From Cyanobacteria bacterium SBLK (GTDB lineage: Bacteria; Cyanobacteriota; Cyanobacteriia; Cyanobacteriales; Spirulinaceae): a stretch of 64,000 nucleotides of DNA. The DNA lies in the NCBI GenBank assembly GCA_017746715.1, contig JAGHZQ010000098.1:1-64000 (forward strand), written 5' to 3'. A program made the position numbers and the translations under genes. How positions within the stretch are numbered: position 1 is the stretch's first letter; each line of letters starts with the position of its first letter. Positions 17,938 to 26,212 of the stretch are shown here, in pieces. The notes beneath the pieces are model-generated. The model ran no database searches. It was not told the DNA's origin and saw nothing but the letters and a program-made list of their open reading frames with translations.

Positions 17938-20469
17938 ATGTCTGGCAACGGTTTTTTAAACCGAATTGGGCGATCGCTCGCCATGTTTGCGATCGCCCTC
18001 TCTCTCCTGTGGGGGGCGATCGCTCCCCCTGTCTTGGCACTAACTGCTGATGACACCATCCTCCCCTTCCCTCCCGTCCCTTCTGCGAGTACGGCGAATG
18101 AAACCCTACAAGAGTCCACGATGATTCGACGGGAAGAACCGAATTATCTCCCCCCCGATGCTCCCAATATTCTCATTATCCTTCTCGATGATGTGGGCTT
18201 CGGGCAAGCTGAAGCCTTTGGGGGAGAAATTCACGCCCCCACCATTCAACGGCTCTGGAATGAAGGCATTGCCTATAACACCTTTCACACCACCGCCCTC
18301 TGTTCTCCGACCCGTGCCTCCCTGTTGACCGGACGCGATCAACATAACGTCTACTCCGGCACCACCACCCAACGGGCGCTAGACTGGGATGGTTATTTAG
18401 GCTCTATTCCCAAGACAACGGCAACCCTGCCAGAAGTATTGCGGGAATATGGTTACAAAACCGCAGCCTTTGGGAAATGGCACAACACCCTCGCTAATGA
18501 AACCACCTCAATGGGACCCTTCGATCGCTGGCCCACCGGACACGGCTTTGACTATTTCTACGGCTTTAACGCGGGAGAAACCTCCCAATACGAACCGCGC
18601 TTGTTTGAAAACACCACCGCGATCGAACCCCCTCACGAACTTCCGAATGGAGAGCCTTACCATTTAAGTGAAGACCTAGCAAATCAAACGATTACTTGGC
18701 TGCGCCAGCGCAAAGCCTATACTCCCGACAAGCCCTTCTTTATCTACTGGGCTCCCGGTGCCGCCCACGGTCCCCATCACATCTTCGGCGATTTAGCCGA
18801 TAAATATAAGGGTAAATTTGACGATGGCTGGGATGAGTTGCGTCACCGCACTTTTGAGCGCCAGAAAGAGTTAGATTGGCTTCCCCTGGCAGACGATGCC
18901 GTCGATACCCGTCGGCCGAGAAAGATGAAGGCTTGGAGCGAAATTCCCGAGGACGAACGGGCTTTTCAAATCCGTTTAATGGAGCTTTATGCTGCCTTTG
19001 TCGAAGATGTCGATACCCAAGCCGGCAAGATCGTTGACGAACTCGAGGCCGAAGACATTCTAGACGACACCTTGATCTTTTACGTTTGGGGCGACAATGG
19101 TGCTAGTGCCGACGGCCGAGATGGCAGCATCAGCGAACTGCTGGCTCAGAACCAAATTCCCAATACCGTAGAAGAACAACTCGAAGCCCTCAGCGAGCAA
19201 TTTGGCACAGAAGACGATCCCTCGGGTCTGTCTGCTTTGGGAACGGCGAAAACGGACAATATGTATAATGCCGCTTGGGCTTGGGCTGGGGATGCACCGT
19301 TCCGCTATACCAAGATGATTGCTTCTCACTTTGGTGGAACTCGTAATCCCCTGGTGATTTCTGGGTATGCTGGCAAAAAATATGGAAAAATTACTCCCGA
19401 TTCTACCCCCCGTGCCCAGTTCCACCACGTCAACGACATTGCTCCAACCATCTACGATATTCTCGATATTACCCCACCAGAAGAGTTCTATGGCGTTATC
19501 CAAGAGCCGCTTGATGGGGTCAGCATGGCCTACACCTTCAATGATGCGGATGCTCCCGGTCAAAAAAAGATCCAGTATTTTGAGAATAACGGCAGTCGGG
19601 GTATCTATTTCGATGGCTGGTATGCCTGCACGTTTGGTCCTCTGATTCCTTGGGAGACTACTTCCAGCACCGATTTAGAAGATTGGGATTCTCGCGATGA
19701 TAAGTGGGAATTATACGACCTGACGACGGACTTCACGCAACAGAACGATCTTGCAAAAGAAGAGCCAGAGATTCTGGCGATGATGAAGACATTGTTCTTG
19801 CAAGAAGCAAAAGAAAATAAAGTCTTTCCCATTGGTGGGGGTCTCTGGACTAGCATCCATCCCGAAGATCGGCTCGAGAATCCGTACGCGAGTTGGACGT
19901 TTGATACCAGTACTACCCGAATGCCGGAATTTACGGCACCCGGTCTGGGTCGCGAAAGCAATACGGTGACGATCGATGTCGATCTCGAGGGCGATGATTC
20001 CGGGGTTCTCTATGCCCTTGGCGGTTCGAGTGGCGGCTTGACTTTGTTTATGAAGGATGGAAAGCTGAAGTACGAGTATAATATGATGTTATTGGATCGC
20101 TATACGGCTGAATCCGACGCGATCGCCCCCGGCCCTCACGAGATTCAGGTGCAAACCACCATCAGGCTCTCGGACTCTGCCGAACCAGAAGATCCCGAAT
20201 CTCCAGGCCTAGAAGATATCGTTGCAGATGTAGCGATTCTGGTCGATGGAGATGAAGAGGATCGCATTACGGTCGATCGCATTGTGCCGTCTGCTTTTAC
20301 CGCAAGCGAAACCTTTGATGTGGGGACGGATTTGGGTTCTCCCGTGTCTCTGGATTATGCCGATAACGCACCTTTCCCCTTTACGGGTACCATTAATACG
20401 GTAAAAGTGGAACTTGCCAATCCCGAGGCACGTCACTTCTTACCCTTACTCTCGCCTTTCTTCGACTAG
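17938..20469 (+). CDS. Secreted arylsulfatase, CSPTR type, paralogue B (843 aa)
   Basis: Signal peptide with core SLAMFAIALSLLWGAIA ends at VLAL near residue 35. The sulfatase core has APNILIILLDDVGFG, signature LCSPTR with Cys122, GKWHNTLANET and WGDNGASADGR. The C-terminal jelly-roll-like domain carries a small acidic insertion (EPEDPESPGLED, about 750) compared with paralogue A. ATG 17938 has GAGG eight bases upstream, exactly as in the other CSPTR sulfatases, so I prefer it to GTG 17788, which would add 50 residues and a second signal peptide. It is the last sulfatase before the FGE gene, 185 bases away. Confidence 0.94.
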   Translation: MSGNGFLNRIGRSLAMFAIALSLLWGAIAPPVLALTADDTILPFPPVPSASTANETLQESTMIRREEPNYLPPDAPNILIILLDDVGFGQAEAFGGEIHAPTIQRLWNEGIAYNTFHTTALCSPTRASLLTGRDQHNVYSGTTTQRALDWDGYLGSIPKTTATLPEVLREYGYKTAAFGKWHNTLANETTSMGPFDRWPTGHGFDYFYGFNAGETSQYEPRLFENTTAIEPPHELPNGEPYHLSEDLANQTITWLRQRKAYTPDKPFFIYWAPGAAHGPHHIFGDLADKYKGKFDDGWDELRHRTFERQKELDWLPLADDAVDTRRPRKMKAWSEIPEDERAFQIRLMELYAAFVEDVDTQAGKIVDELEAEDILDDTLIFYVWGDNGASADGRDGSISELLAQNQIPNTVEEQLEALSEQFGTEDDPSGLSALGTAKTDNMYNAAWAWAGDAPFRYTKMIASHFGGTRNPLVISGYAGKKYGKITPDSTPRAQFHHVNDIAPTIYDILDITPPEEFYGVIQEPLDGVSMAYTFNDADAPGQKKIQYFENNGSRGIYFDGWYACTFGPLIPWETTSSTDLEDWDSRDDKWELYDLTTDFTQQNDLAKEEPEILAMMKTLFLQEAKENKVFPIGGGLWTSIHPEDRLENPYASWTFDTSTTRMPEFTAPGLGRESNTVTIDVDLEGDDSGVLYALGGSSGGLTLFMKDGKLKYEYNMMLLDRYTAESDAIAPGPHEIQVQTTIRLSDSAEPEDPESPGLEDIVADVAILVDGDEEDRITVDRIVPSAFTASETFDVGTDLGSPVSLDYADNAPFPFTGTINTVKVELANPEARHFLPLLSPFFD

Positions 20470-20493
20470 ATAACCCGAGTTACTAGTTAGTTT

Positions 20494-20570
20494 CGATCCC
20501 CCCCCAGCCCCCCTTATTAAGGGGGGAGAATTCGAAAGTCTCTCTTATCAAAGGGGATTTAGGGGGATCG
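20494..20570. repeat. Interspersed repeat with CGATCCCCC / GGGGGATCG ends
   Basis: 77 bases bounded by inverted ends, with an inner CCCCCCTTATTAAGGGGGG palindrome. It is a common type of cyanobacterial intergenic repeat, MITE-like in form, and may also act as a terminator for the sulfatase just before it. Confidence 0.6.
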
Positions 20571-20654
20571 TAGAGCAAGCAATGTTCGCTCTCATTCACC
20601 TCGCATCTATTCGACCGCTCGATCGCCCCTTAAATTTATCATTCTTGCATACTT

Positions 20655-21698
20655 ATGATTTTCTCTCGGCTTTGTGGAACGGGCGTCCTGCCCGCATTTC
20701 GCTTAACAATCGCGATCGCTATCCTCATGTTTGCGATCGCCCCTTTCAATGCAGCGATCGCTACCCCTCTCACTTGTCCCGATGGCATGGCCTTCATCCC
20801 CAAAGGAACTTTTAACATCGGTTCCGATACGTACTATCCCTCTGAGGCCTCTGCCAGTGATGTCACGGTCGAGAGTTTTTGCATCGATCGCCACGAAATC
20901 ACTAACGCCGAATACCGCCAATTTGTCGAAGCCACGGGCTACCAAACCGTGGCCGAGCGTCCTATTCCTAAAGAACAATTTCCTGACTTAACCGACGAGC
21001 AACGACAACCCGGTTCTATTGTTTTCTGGTCGCCAGAATCCCTCCAACAGCTAACTTATCTCAGTTGGTGGCATTGGGTCGTCGGGGCAAACTGGCAGCA
21101 TCCCGACGGTCCGGAGAGTACCCTCTCGGGTTTGGACGACTATCCCGTGGTTCACATTGCTTACGAAGATGCCGTTGCCTATGCTAATTGGGTCGGTAAA
21201 TCCCTTCCCACCGAGGCCCAATGGGAATATGCCGCCCGAGGCGGTCTCGATGCCGATGCGATCGCTCCTCGCAAACAATACGCCCCCACCAATGCCAATA
21301 CTTGGCAGGGGATTTTTCCTATCTTCAACACGAAAGAGGATGGCTACCTCGGCCCTGCTCCCATCCAATCTTTTCAACCCAACGGTTACGGACTTTACGA
21401 TATGTTAGGGAACGTTTGGGAGTTAACTGCCGATTGGTATCGCGCCGGACATCCCGATAAAGGTGGCAGCTTCAACCCCACAGGACCCGATCGCGCCAGC
21501 AGTTTCGATCCGAAAAAGCCCCAAGAGGGAGCTTTGCATGTCATTAAAGGCGGTTCTTTCCTCTGCGCTCCCAATTATTGCAGCCGCTACCGCCCGGAAG
21601 CCAGGGAATCCCAAGCCCTTGATACCGGTACCAATCATATCGGCTTTCGCTTGGTGAGAAATCTTGAGTGGGGCAATCTCACCTTGAATCAAGGTTGA
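20655..21698 (+). CDS. Formylglycine-generating enzyme with predicted signal peptide (347 aa)
   Basis: Oxidises the signature cysteine of sulfatases to formylglycine, using oxygen and copper in known FGEs. The SUMF1 fold is visible throughout: MAFIPKGTFNIGSD, IDRHEITNAEYRQFV, PVVHIAYEDAVAYANW, LPTEAQWEYAARGG, GLYDMLGNVWELTADW and HIGFRLVRN. The catalytic pair is intact: GGSFLC304APNYC309SRYRPEAR, the C-x4-C spacing of true FGEs and absent from most SUMF1-fold relatives. The N-terminus (about 15-36, LTIAIAILMFAIAPFNAAIA) looks like a Sec signal peptide, which is unusual because bacterial FGEs are normally cytosolic. It should activate the five sulfatases upstream. The stop codon lies within the end of the adjacent IS element. 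Confidence 0.92.
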   Translation: MIFSRLCGTGVLPAFRLTIAIAILMFAIAPFNAAIATPLTCPDGMAFIPKGTFNIGSDTYYPSEASASDVTVESFCIDRHEITNAEYRQFVEATGYQTVAERPIPKEQFPDLTDEQRQPGSIVFWSPESLQQLTYLSWWHWVVGANWQHPDGPESTLSGLDDYPVVHIAYEDAVAYANWVGKSLPTEAQWEYAARGGLDADAIAPRKQYAPTNANTWQGIFPIFNTKEDGYLGPAPIQSFQPNGYGLYDMLGNVWELTADWYRAGHPDKGGSFNPTGPDRASSFDPKKPQEGALHVIKGGSFLCAPNYCSRYRPEARESQALDTGTNHIGFRLVRNLEWGNLTLNQG

Positions 21699-23163
21699 CT
21701 GCTCTCCCCCCTCCGCGTTGCTAAAGGGGGGAGATTCTTAAGCAATCCGTGCTTCGGCTGCGCTCAGCATCCAAAAATGAATTCTTAAAGGCGTAGTCAA
21801 TTCGCCTCTACTAACTCCATTGAGAGGAAATCCCAATGTTGCTGCTACTTTTCTTAAAATATTTGCACTTCCGTTAGCATCAGCATTAACCAAAAAACCG
21901 TGTTTAGTTCGATATAATCCTCGCTTAATTCGTTTTCCCGATGGTTTCCAGCTTGTGGGTTTTTCGCCATAAGTCGGCAAGAAATCATCATCCAAAAACG
22001 ATGCCTGTGAGGTGTACGATTCTTCGGTTTCGACAAACTCAATCCCGTATAACTCACACAATTGCTTGAGACGGTCTTTAAGTTTTCCAGTAGGTATCTG
22101 GACGAATTTTTGATTATTTTTCGTGCCGATATTAATCCCATCTTTTTGACCTTGATTCCAGCCAAAAACAATACGACCGATGCCGTGTTTTAAGCAATGG
22201 TTGATAACCAATCGTGCAGCTTTATTGACCGCATCTCTCATTTGGCGATTGCGCTTTTCAGTGATACGAGATAACCGTTTGCTCCAAAATGCTTGGGGTT
22301 TACCTTCTTTAATCGTGGCAATCTGCTTATTATAAAATTGATTGACCGATTTAAGATGTTTTCCATCGATAATGAAACTCGTTCCTGCATTACTAACGCA
22401 AGTTAACCAGTTGTCCAAACCGCGATCGATGCCGAGAACTTTGTCCTTATCTAATTCAATTTGTTCGGCTTCTAACTTATAAACCCACTCAACATAAAAG
22501 CATCCATTACGAGGTAGAATCCGGATTTCTCGAATCTTCTTAAAGTCGAGATTAGTAGGAAATGGCAACAGGAAAGAATCGACTCTGAAGACTGCTTTTA
22601 CTTTTCTTCCGAGAGGAATTTTAACCTTATCTTCTTTCAGTCTAAGTGCCTGTTTGGGATAAGTTATTGTTCCCAATCCTCCTTTTTTTCGGTATTTAGG
22701 AAGTCGCGGACGGTTTTCTACTTCCCTGTTGAGGTACTTCTTAGAAAGTTCTTTGTAGGATTTGAAGGACTCAGCCACCCCCCTAAGAGTTTGTTGTGCT
22801 GCTTGAGAATGAAGAAACTTATAATTTTGATTATGCTTCAGTTCCTTTTCAAGATCGTACTTTCCCGTGATATAGTTACACTTAAAATACCATTGCCGTG
22901 CTAGATAAATACCACAGTTGATAATTTTATTCGCTGTTCTGCAAAGATATTCAAGGAACGGCAAATTTTCTGAATCTTTGATTAAATTTTGTTGACATCC
23001 AAACAATTAACATCACCTCCTTTTAATAATTTTGATTTTACCATAAATAATTAATTTGCACCACATTTTTTCAAAGTGGTGCGACCCCGGTGAGGTTTCC
23101 TCACCTAGAGGACGCGCACCAAGAAAGCCGCCCTCCACTTCGTTAAAGGGCGGGGCTTTAAAC
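21695..23163 (-). mobile_element. IS605-like element with tnpB only
   Basis: Contains one gene, tnpB, and no TnpA. The right end, read on the - strand, has a hairpin with TCTCCCCCC and GGGGGGAGA arms and finishes in TCAA, the usual IS200/IS605 right cleavage site. The left end has a hairpin with arms AAAGCCCCGCCCT and AGGGCGGCTTT (about 23124-23159) plus two smaller hairpins. The exact left boundary is uncertain by a few bases. It cannot move without a TnpA in trans. Confidence 0.75.
21738..23006 (-). CDS. tnpB: TnpB, RNA-guided nuclease of the IS200/IS605 family (422 aa)
   Basis: The RuvC-like nuclease is split in three. VLGIDRGLDN (about 191-200) carries the first Asp, FVETEESYTSQAS the Glu, and VNADANGSANI the last Asp, so the catalytic triad is intact. 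The usual four-cysteine zinc ribbon between the second and third motifs is absent; the segment holds none of the CxxC pairs. The N-terminus (MFGCQQNL) is typical of a cyanobacterial subgroup. It starts at TTG, with a strong AGGAGG eleven bases upstream. The guide RNA would be expected to cover the 3' end of the gene and the right-end hairpin near the FGE stop codon. Confidence 0.9.
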   Translation of the reverse strand: MFGCQQNLIKDSENLPFLEYLCRTANKIINCGIYLARQWYFKCNYITGKYDLEKELKHNQNYKFLHSQAAQQTLRGVAESFKSYKELSKKYLNREVENRPRLPKYRKKGGLGTITYPKQALRLKEDKVKIPLGRKVKAVFRVDSFLLPFPTNLDFKKIREIRILPRNGCFYVEWVYKLEAEQIELDKDKVLGIDRGLDNWLTCVSNAGTSFIIDGKHLKSVNQFYNKQIATIKEGKPQAFWSKRLSRITEKRNRQMRDAVNKAARLVINHCLKHGIGRIVFGWNQGQKDGINIGTKNNQKFVQIPTGKLKDRLKQLCELYGIEFVETEESYTSQASFLDDDFLPTYGEKPTSWKPSGKRIKRGLYRTKHGFLVNADANGSANILRKVAATLGFPLNGVSRGELTTPLRIHFWMLSAAEARIA

Positions 23164-23407
23164 CCAAATTTTTGGTAAAAAATGCGATCGCGACTTCAAT
23201 TCTCGCCGCGTATCGCGATCGCATTGGCAAACAGTTAGACTCCCTCGGCCATACCAAAGATCGCTCCAACAACTTAGCAAAAAACTTCTCTCGCTTCAAA
23301 AAAGTCATCCAGCATCGCAAACTCTCATATCAGCTTGCGATAAGCGGATCGTTCGAGGAACAGTTATGGTAATATTAGAGATTACTGAGTTTTTCTAGCG
23401 CAAACTG
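23164..23407. other. Intergenic region between the IS element and rpsO
   Basis: A 66-codon open frame exists here but has no homology I recognise and no ribosome-binding site. HIP1 sites are present. It probably contains the rpsO promoter. Confidence 0.4.
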
Positions 23408-23677
23408 ATGACCATAACCCAAGAACGCAAACAACAGATTCTCTCGGACTACCAAGTCCACGAAACCGATACGGGATCCCCCGACGTACAAGTCGCCATC
23501 CTCACCGCCAGAATCGAAGGATTGACCCAACATTTAAAGCAAAATAAAAAAGATCATTCCTCTCGTCGGGGATTGCTCAAGCTGATCGGTCGTCGCAGAA
23601 GACTTCTCTCCTACATCCAAGAGCACGATTACGAACACTACCAGCAACTTATCCGCCGTTTGGGCATCCGCCGTTAA
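23408..23677 (+). CDS. rpsO: 30S ribosomal protein S15
   Basis: The 89-residue product is full length for S15. It has the family signatures TGSPDVQVAILTARI, LTQHLKQNKKDHSSRRGLL and RRRRLLSYI. It binds 16S rRNA in the central domain early in small-subunit assembly. The PAM68-type gene follows by 18 bases, an arrangement common in cyanobacteria, so they are likely co-transcribed. Confidence 0.98.
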   Translation: MTITQERKQQILSDYQVHETDTGSPDVQVAILTARIEGLTQHLKQNKKDHSSRRGLLKLIGRRRRLLSYIQEHDYEHYQQLIRRLGIRR

Positions 23678-23695
23678 ATTATTCCACCAGAACTC

Positions 23696-24178
23696 ATGCC
23701 TCCAGAATCCGATCGCGAACCCCTACCTTTTGAACCCCGCCAAAAGAGCAAGAAAAAGAAAAAAGCAAAAGCGACTCCTCCTCCAACTGCATCGGTACGA
23801 GAGAAAAAAAGCGACTCTCGATCGAAACGCAACGCTAACTCCAGTGCTATTCCCGAAGTCGTCAGCCAACGCATGATCCGGCGCATGGCGCTCATGTGCG
23901 GCATTCCGACAGGACTGGGGCTCTCGAGTTTTTTCATTTTCTATGCGGCGGTCAGTCAAGGCTGGGCGGAAATCCCCCCCCAACTGGTTTTTTACGCAAC
24001 CTTGGGGTTATTCGGCTTGGGGTTTTTCGGGCTGAGTTACGGCGTTCTCTCCACCTCTTGGGAGGAAGACCGTCCGGGGGGTTGGATCGGCTGGCAGGAA
24101 TTTACCCTCAACGCCGCCCGACTCCTGCAAGGTTGGCGCACGGCCAGACAAGCCGCTAAAGAAGCTAAAGAAAATTAA
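23696..24178 (+). CDS. PAM68-family photosystem II assembly protein (160 aa)
   Basis: A Lys/Pro-rich soluble N-terminus (about 1-60, KSKKKKKAK) is followed by two membrane segments (about 68-92 and 98-120). The conserved SYGVLSTSWEEDRPGG comes next, then WQEFTLNAARL. The family helps chlorophyll-protein and D1 assembly in thylakoids. Length and layout match cyanobacterial PAM68 (Synechocystis Sll0933 type). It sits 18 bases after rpsO. Confidence 0.9.
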   Translation: MPPESDREPLPFEPRQKSKKKKKAKATPPPTASVREKKSDSRSKRNANSSAIPEVVSQRMIRRMALMCGIPTGLGLSSFFIFYAAVSQGWAEIPPQLVFYATLGLFGLGFFGLSYGVLSTSWEEDRPGGWIGWQEFTLNAARLLQGWRTARQAAKEAKEN

Positions 24179-24270
24179 CGATTTTGGGTTCGGAGTTCCT
24201 CGAGCCGATAAAATTGCATCTAACATGGCTGCGACATATGTAGCATTTTATACAAAGGGGATATTGCCAA

Positions 24271-25329
24271 ATGATTGTCGTGATGAAAGTCGGCTCTCCG
24301 GAAGCCGAAGTCTCGCGTTTATGCCAAGAATTTGAAGATTGGGGACTGACCCCGGAAAAGATTGTCGGACAGCATAAGGTTGTCGTCGGCTTGGTAGGGG
24401 ATACTGCCAGTCTTGACGAACGCCAGATCGAGGAGAAAAGTCCTTGGATCGAGTCCGTATTGCGGGTAGAGCGTCCTTATAAACGCGCCAGTCGCGAGTT
24501 TCGCCACGGCCAGCCCAGTGAAGTTGCCGTCGATACCCCTAACGGTCGCGTATTGGTTGGGGAACATCACCCTATCGCTGTTGTCGCGGGTCCTTGTTCG
24601 GTAGAAAACGAAGAAATGATCGTGGAAACGGCACTGCGAGTGAAAAAAGCAGGGGCAAAATTCCTGCGGGGTGGTGCTTATAAGCCTCGGACTTCTCCCT
24701 ATTCCTTCCAAGGTCACGGAGAAAGTGCTTTGGGATTATTAGCAAAGGCGCGAGAGGCTTCCGGTCTGGGGATTATTACCGAAGTCATGGACACCGCCGA
24801 TGTGGAAAAAGTCGCCGATGTGGCTGACGTGTTGCAAGTGGGGGCGAGAAATATGCAGAATTTCGCCCTGTTGAAGAAAGTCGGCGCGCAAGATAAGCCC
24901 GTATTGCTCAAGCGCGGCATGTCTGCAACCATTGACGAGTGGTTGATGGCATCGGAATATATTCTCGCAGCGGGCAATCCTCGGGTAATTCTCTGCGAAC
25001 GGGGCTTGCGGACTTTCGATCGCTCCTATACTCGCAATACCTTAGATATTTCCGTAGTTCCCGTGCTGCGAAATCTCACCCACTTGCCGATCATGCTGGA
25101 TCCCAGTCACGGCACCGGTAAATGGGAATACGTTCCAGCCATGGCCAAAGCAGCGATCGCGGCGGGTACGGATTCGTTAATGATCGAGGTACATCCCAAC
25201 CCCTCCAAGGCTCTTTCCGACGGCCCTCAGTCTTTGACTCCAGACCGATTCGACTCGGTGATGAAGGAGTTAGCCGTTATCGGTAAAGCGGTAGAACGGT
25301 GGCCCGAACCGGCCCTAGCAATGGTTTAG
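24271..25329 (+). CDS. aroF: 3-deoxy-7-phosphoheptulonate synthase (DAHP synthase)
   Basis: The first committed step of the shikimate pathway, joining phosphoenolpyruvate and erythrose 4-phosphate. An N-terminal ferredoxin-like regulatory domain (about 1-70, MIVVMKVGSPEAEV) precedes the barrel. AGPCSVE, KFLRGGAYKPRTSPYSFQG, RGMSATIDEW and DPSHGTGKWE are the expected active-site stretches. 352 residues is usual for this AroF class, which is regulated by aromatic amino acids through the N-terminal domain. AAGGGG precedes the ATG by about ten bases. A clear terminator follows. Confidence 0.96.
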   Translation: MIVVMKVGSPEAEVSRLCQEFEDWGLTPEKIVGQHKVVVGLVGDTASLDERQIEEKSPWIESVLRVERPYKRASREFRHGQPSEVAVDTPNGRVLVGEHHPIAVVAGPCSVENEEMIVETALRVKKAGAKFLRGGAYKPRTSPYSFQGHGESALGLLAKAREASGLGIITEVMDTADVEKVADVADVLQVGARNMQNFALLKKVGAQDKPVLLKRGMSATIDEWLMASEYILAAGNPRVILCERGLRTFDRSYTRNTLDISVVPVLRNLTHLPIMLDPSHGTGKWEYVPAMAKAAIAAGTDSLMIEVHPNPSKALSDGPQSLTPDRFDSVMKELAVIGKAVERWPEPALAMV

Positions 25330-25336
25330 TTCCTTG

Positions 25337-25366
25337 GAAAATCCTCCCATTGGGAGGATTTTCTTT
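25337..25366 (+). terminator. Rho-independent terminator after aroF
   Basis: GAAAATCCTCCC and its perfect complement GGGAGGATTTTC flank a three-base loop and are followed by TTT, eight bases after the aroF stop codon. Confidence 0.85.
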
Positions 25367-25398
25367 AGAGAAAATTACCCATTCGCAACGCAAAGATC

Positions 25399-25575
25399 GT
25401 GAAAGATTTATTCTTAAAAAACTGGAAACTAATCGGCTTGCAAATCCTGTTTCTCATCACGGTTTTGCTTGATATTGCCGATATTTTTGCCGACTTTTCC
25501 GTAATGTGGTGGGTCAATCAATTAGTCTCGATCGCTATTATTATCGGTCTGATTCGTTTCTGTACGCCAATTTAG
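25399..25575 (+). CDS. Small hydrophobic membrane protein (58 aa)
   Basis: A GTG-started frame encodes MKDLFLKNWKLIGLQILFL, then a polar middle with WWVNQLVS and a second hydrophobic stretch ending GLIRFCTPI. It would make two short membrane helices. It lies between the aroF terminator and the pentapeptide gene, 29 bases ahead of the latter. No family is recognised. The ribosome-binding site is weak, so it may be a chance frame, but the hydrophobic pattern and spacing favour a gene. Confidence 0.45.
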   Translation: MKDLFLKNWKLIGLQILFLITVLLDIADIFADFSVMWWVNQLVSIAIIIGLIRFCTPI

Positions 25576-25604
25576 AAATAAGTCAATAAAATTAAAACAA
25601 TTAG

Positions 25605-26102
25605 ATGAAAAAGACCGTTTTACGCATCTTTACCCTTCCTGTTGTTGCGATCGCCGGACTCAGTTCCTCCGTTTCTGCATTCGAGCAAGAGCATTTGGAT
25701 CGCCTGCTGGCAACCAATGCCTGTCCGCAATGCGATCTCAGCGATGCTAACTTAAGAAATGCCAATTTGAACAGTGCCGATCTCAGGGGGGCAATTTTAA
25801 CCAATACCAATTTTAGTGGGGCAATTTTAATCGATGCCGATCTCAGAGACACGGATTTGAGAGAGGCGAACTTGAGAAGGGCGGAATTGAGTTTTACGAA
25901 CTTTAGCGGTGCGGATTTGCGAGATGCAGACTTGAGCCGTGCTGAATTAAGAGAGACTCGCTGGAGAGGAGCAGATGTGAGGCGAACCAACTTCAGACAA
26001 GCTGAATTTAGGGGAGCGAGTTTGACAGGCGCAAAAATCTGTCAAACCGTAATGTCGAATGGGAGAAGGGATACTCGCCATTGCGATGACTTTGGGAATT
26101 AA
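25605..26102 (+). CDS. Exported pentapeptide-repeat protein (165 aa)
   Basis: A signal peptide (about 1-25, ending VSAFEQ) is followed by NACPQCDLSDANLRNANL. Then about twenty A(D/N)LxX-type repeats run to residue 145, which would fold as a right-handed quadrilateral beta helix. An NACPQCDL opening is common in cyanobacterial exported members. The role of these proteins is largely unknown; the signal peptide places this one in the periplasm or thylakoid lumen. C-terminal Cys residues (KICQTV, RHCDDFGN) could form disulfides. Confidence 0.9.
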   Translation: MKKTVLRIFTLPVVAIAGLSSSVSAFEQEHLDRLLATNACPQCDLSDANLRNANLNSADLRGAILTNTNFSGAILIDADLRDTDLREANLRRAELSFTNFSGADLRDADLSRAELRETRWRGADVRRTNFRQAEFRGASLTGAKICQTVMSNGRRDTRHCDDFGN

Positions 26103-26212
26103 TGGAATGGCAGGCGACCCCGCGTCGGCGAAAAGAATCGCAAAAAAAAATATAGGGGCATCAAATTTGACACCCCTACAATTCCTGAATTGGATTTGCG
26201 AACTAATTCGAA

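Noticed and set aside
23172..23372. A 66-codon + strand frame between the IS element and rpsO
   Set aside because: No ribosome-binding site, no recognisable homology, and built around HIP1 sites; more likely part of the rpsO upstream region.
24008..24226. A - strand frame overlapping the PAM68-type gene
   Set aside because: Shadow of a recognised gene, with no support of its own.
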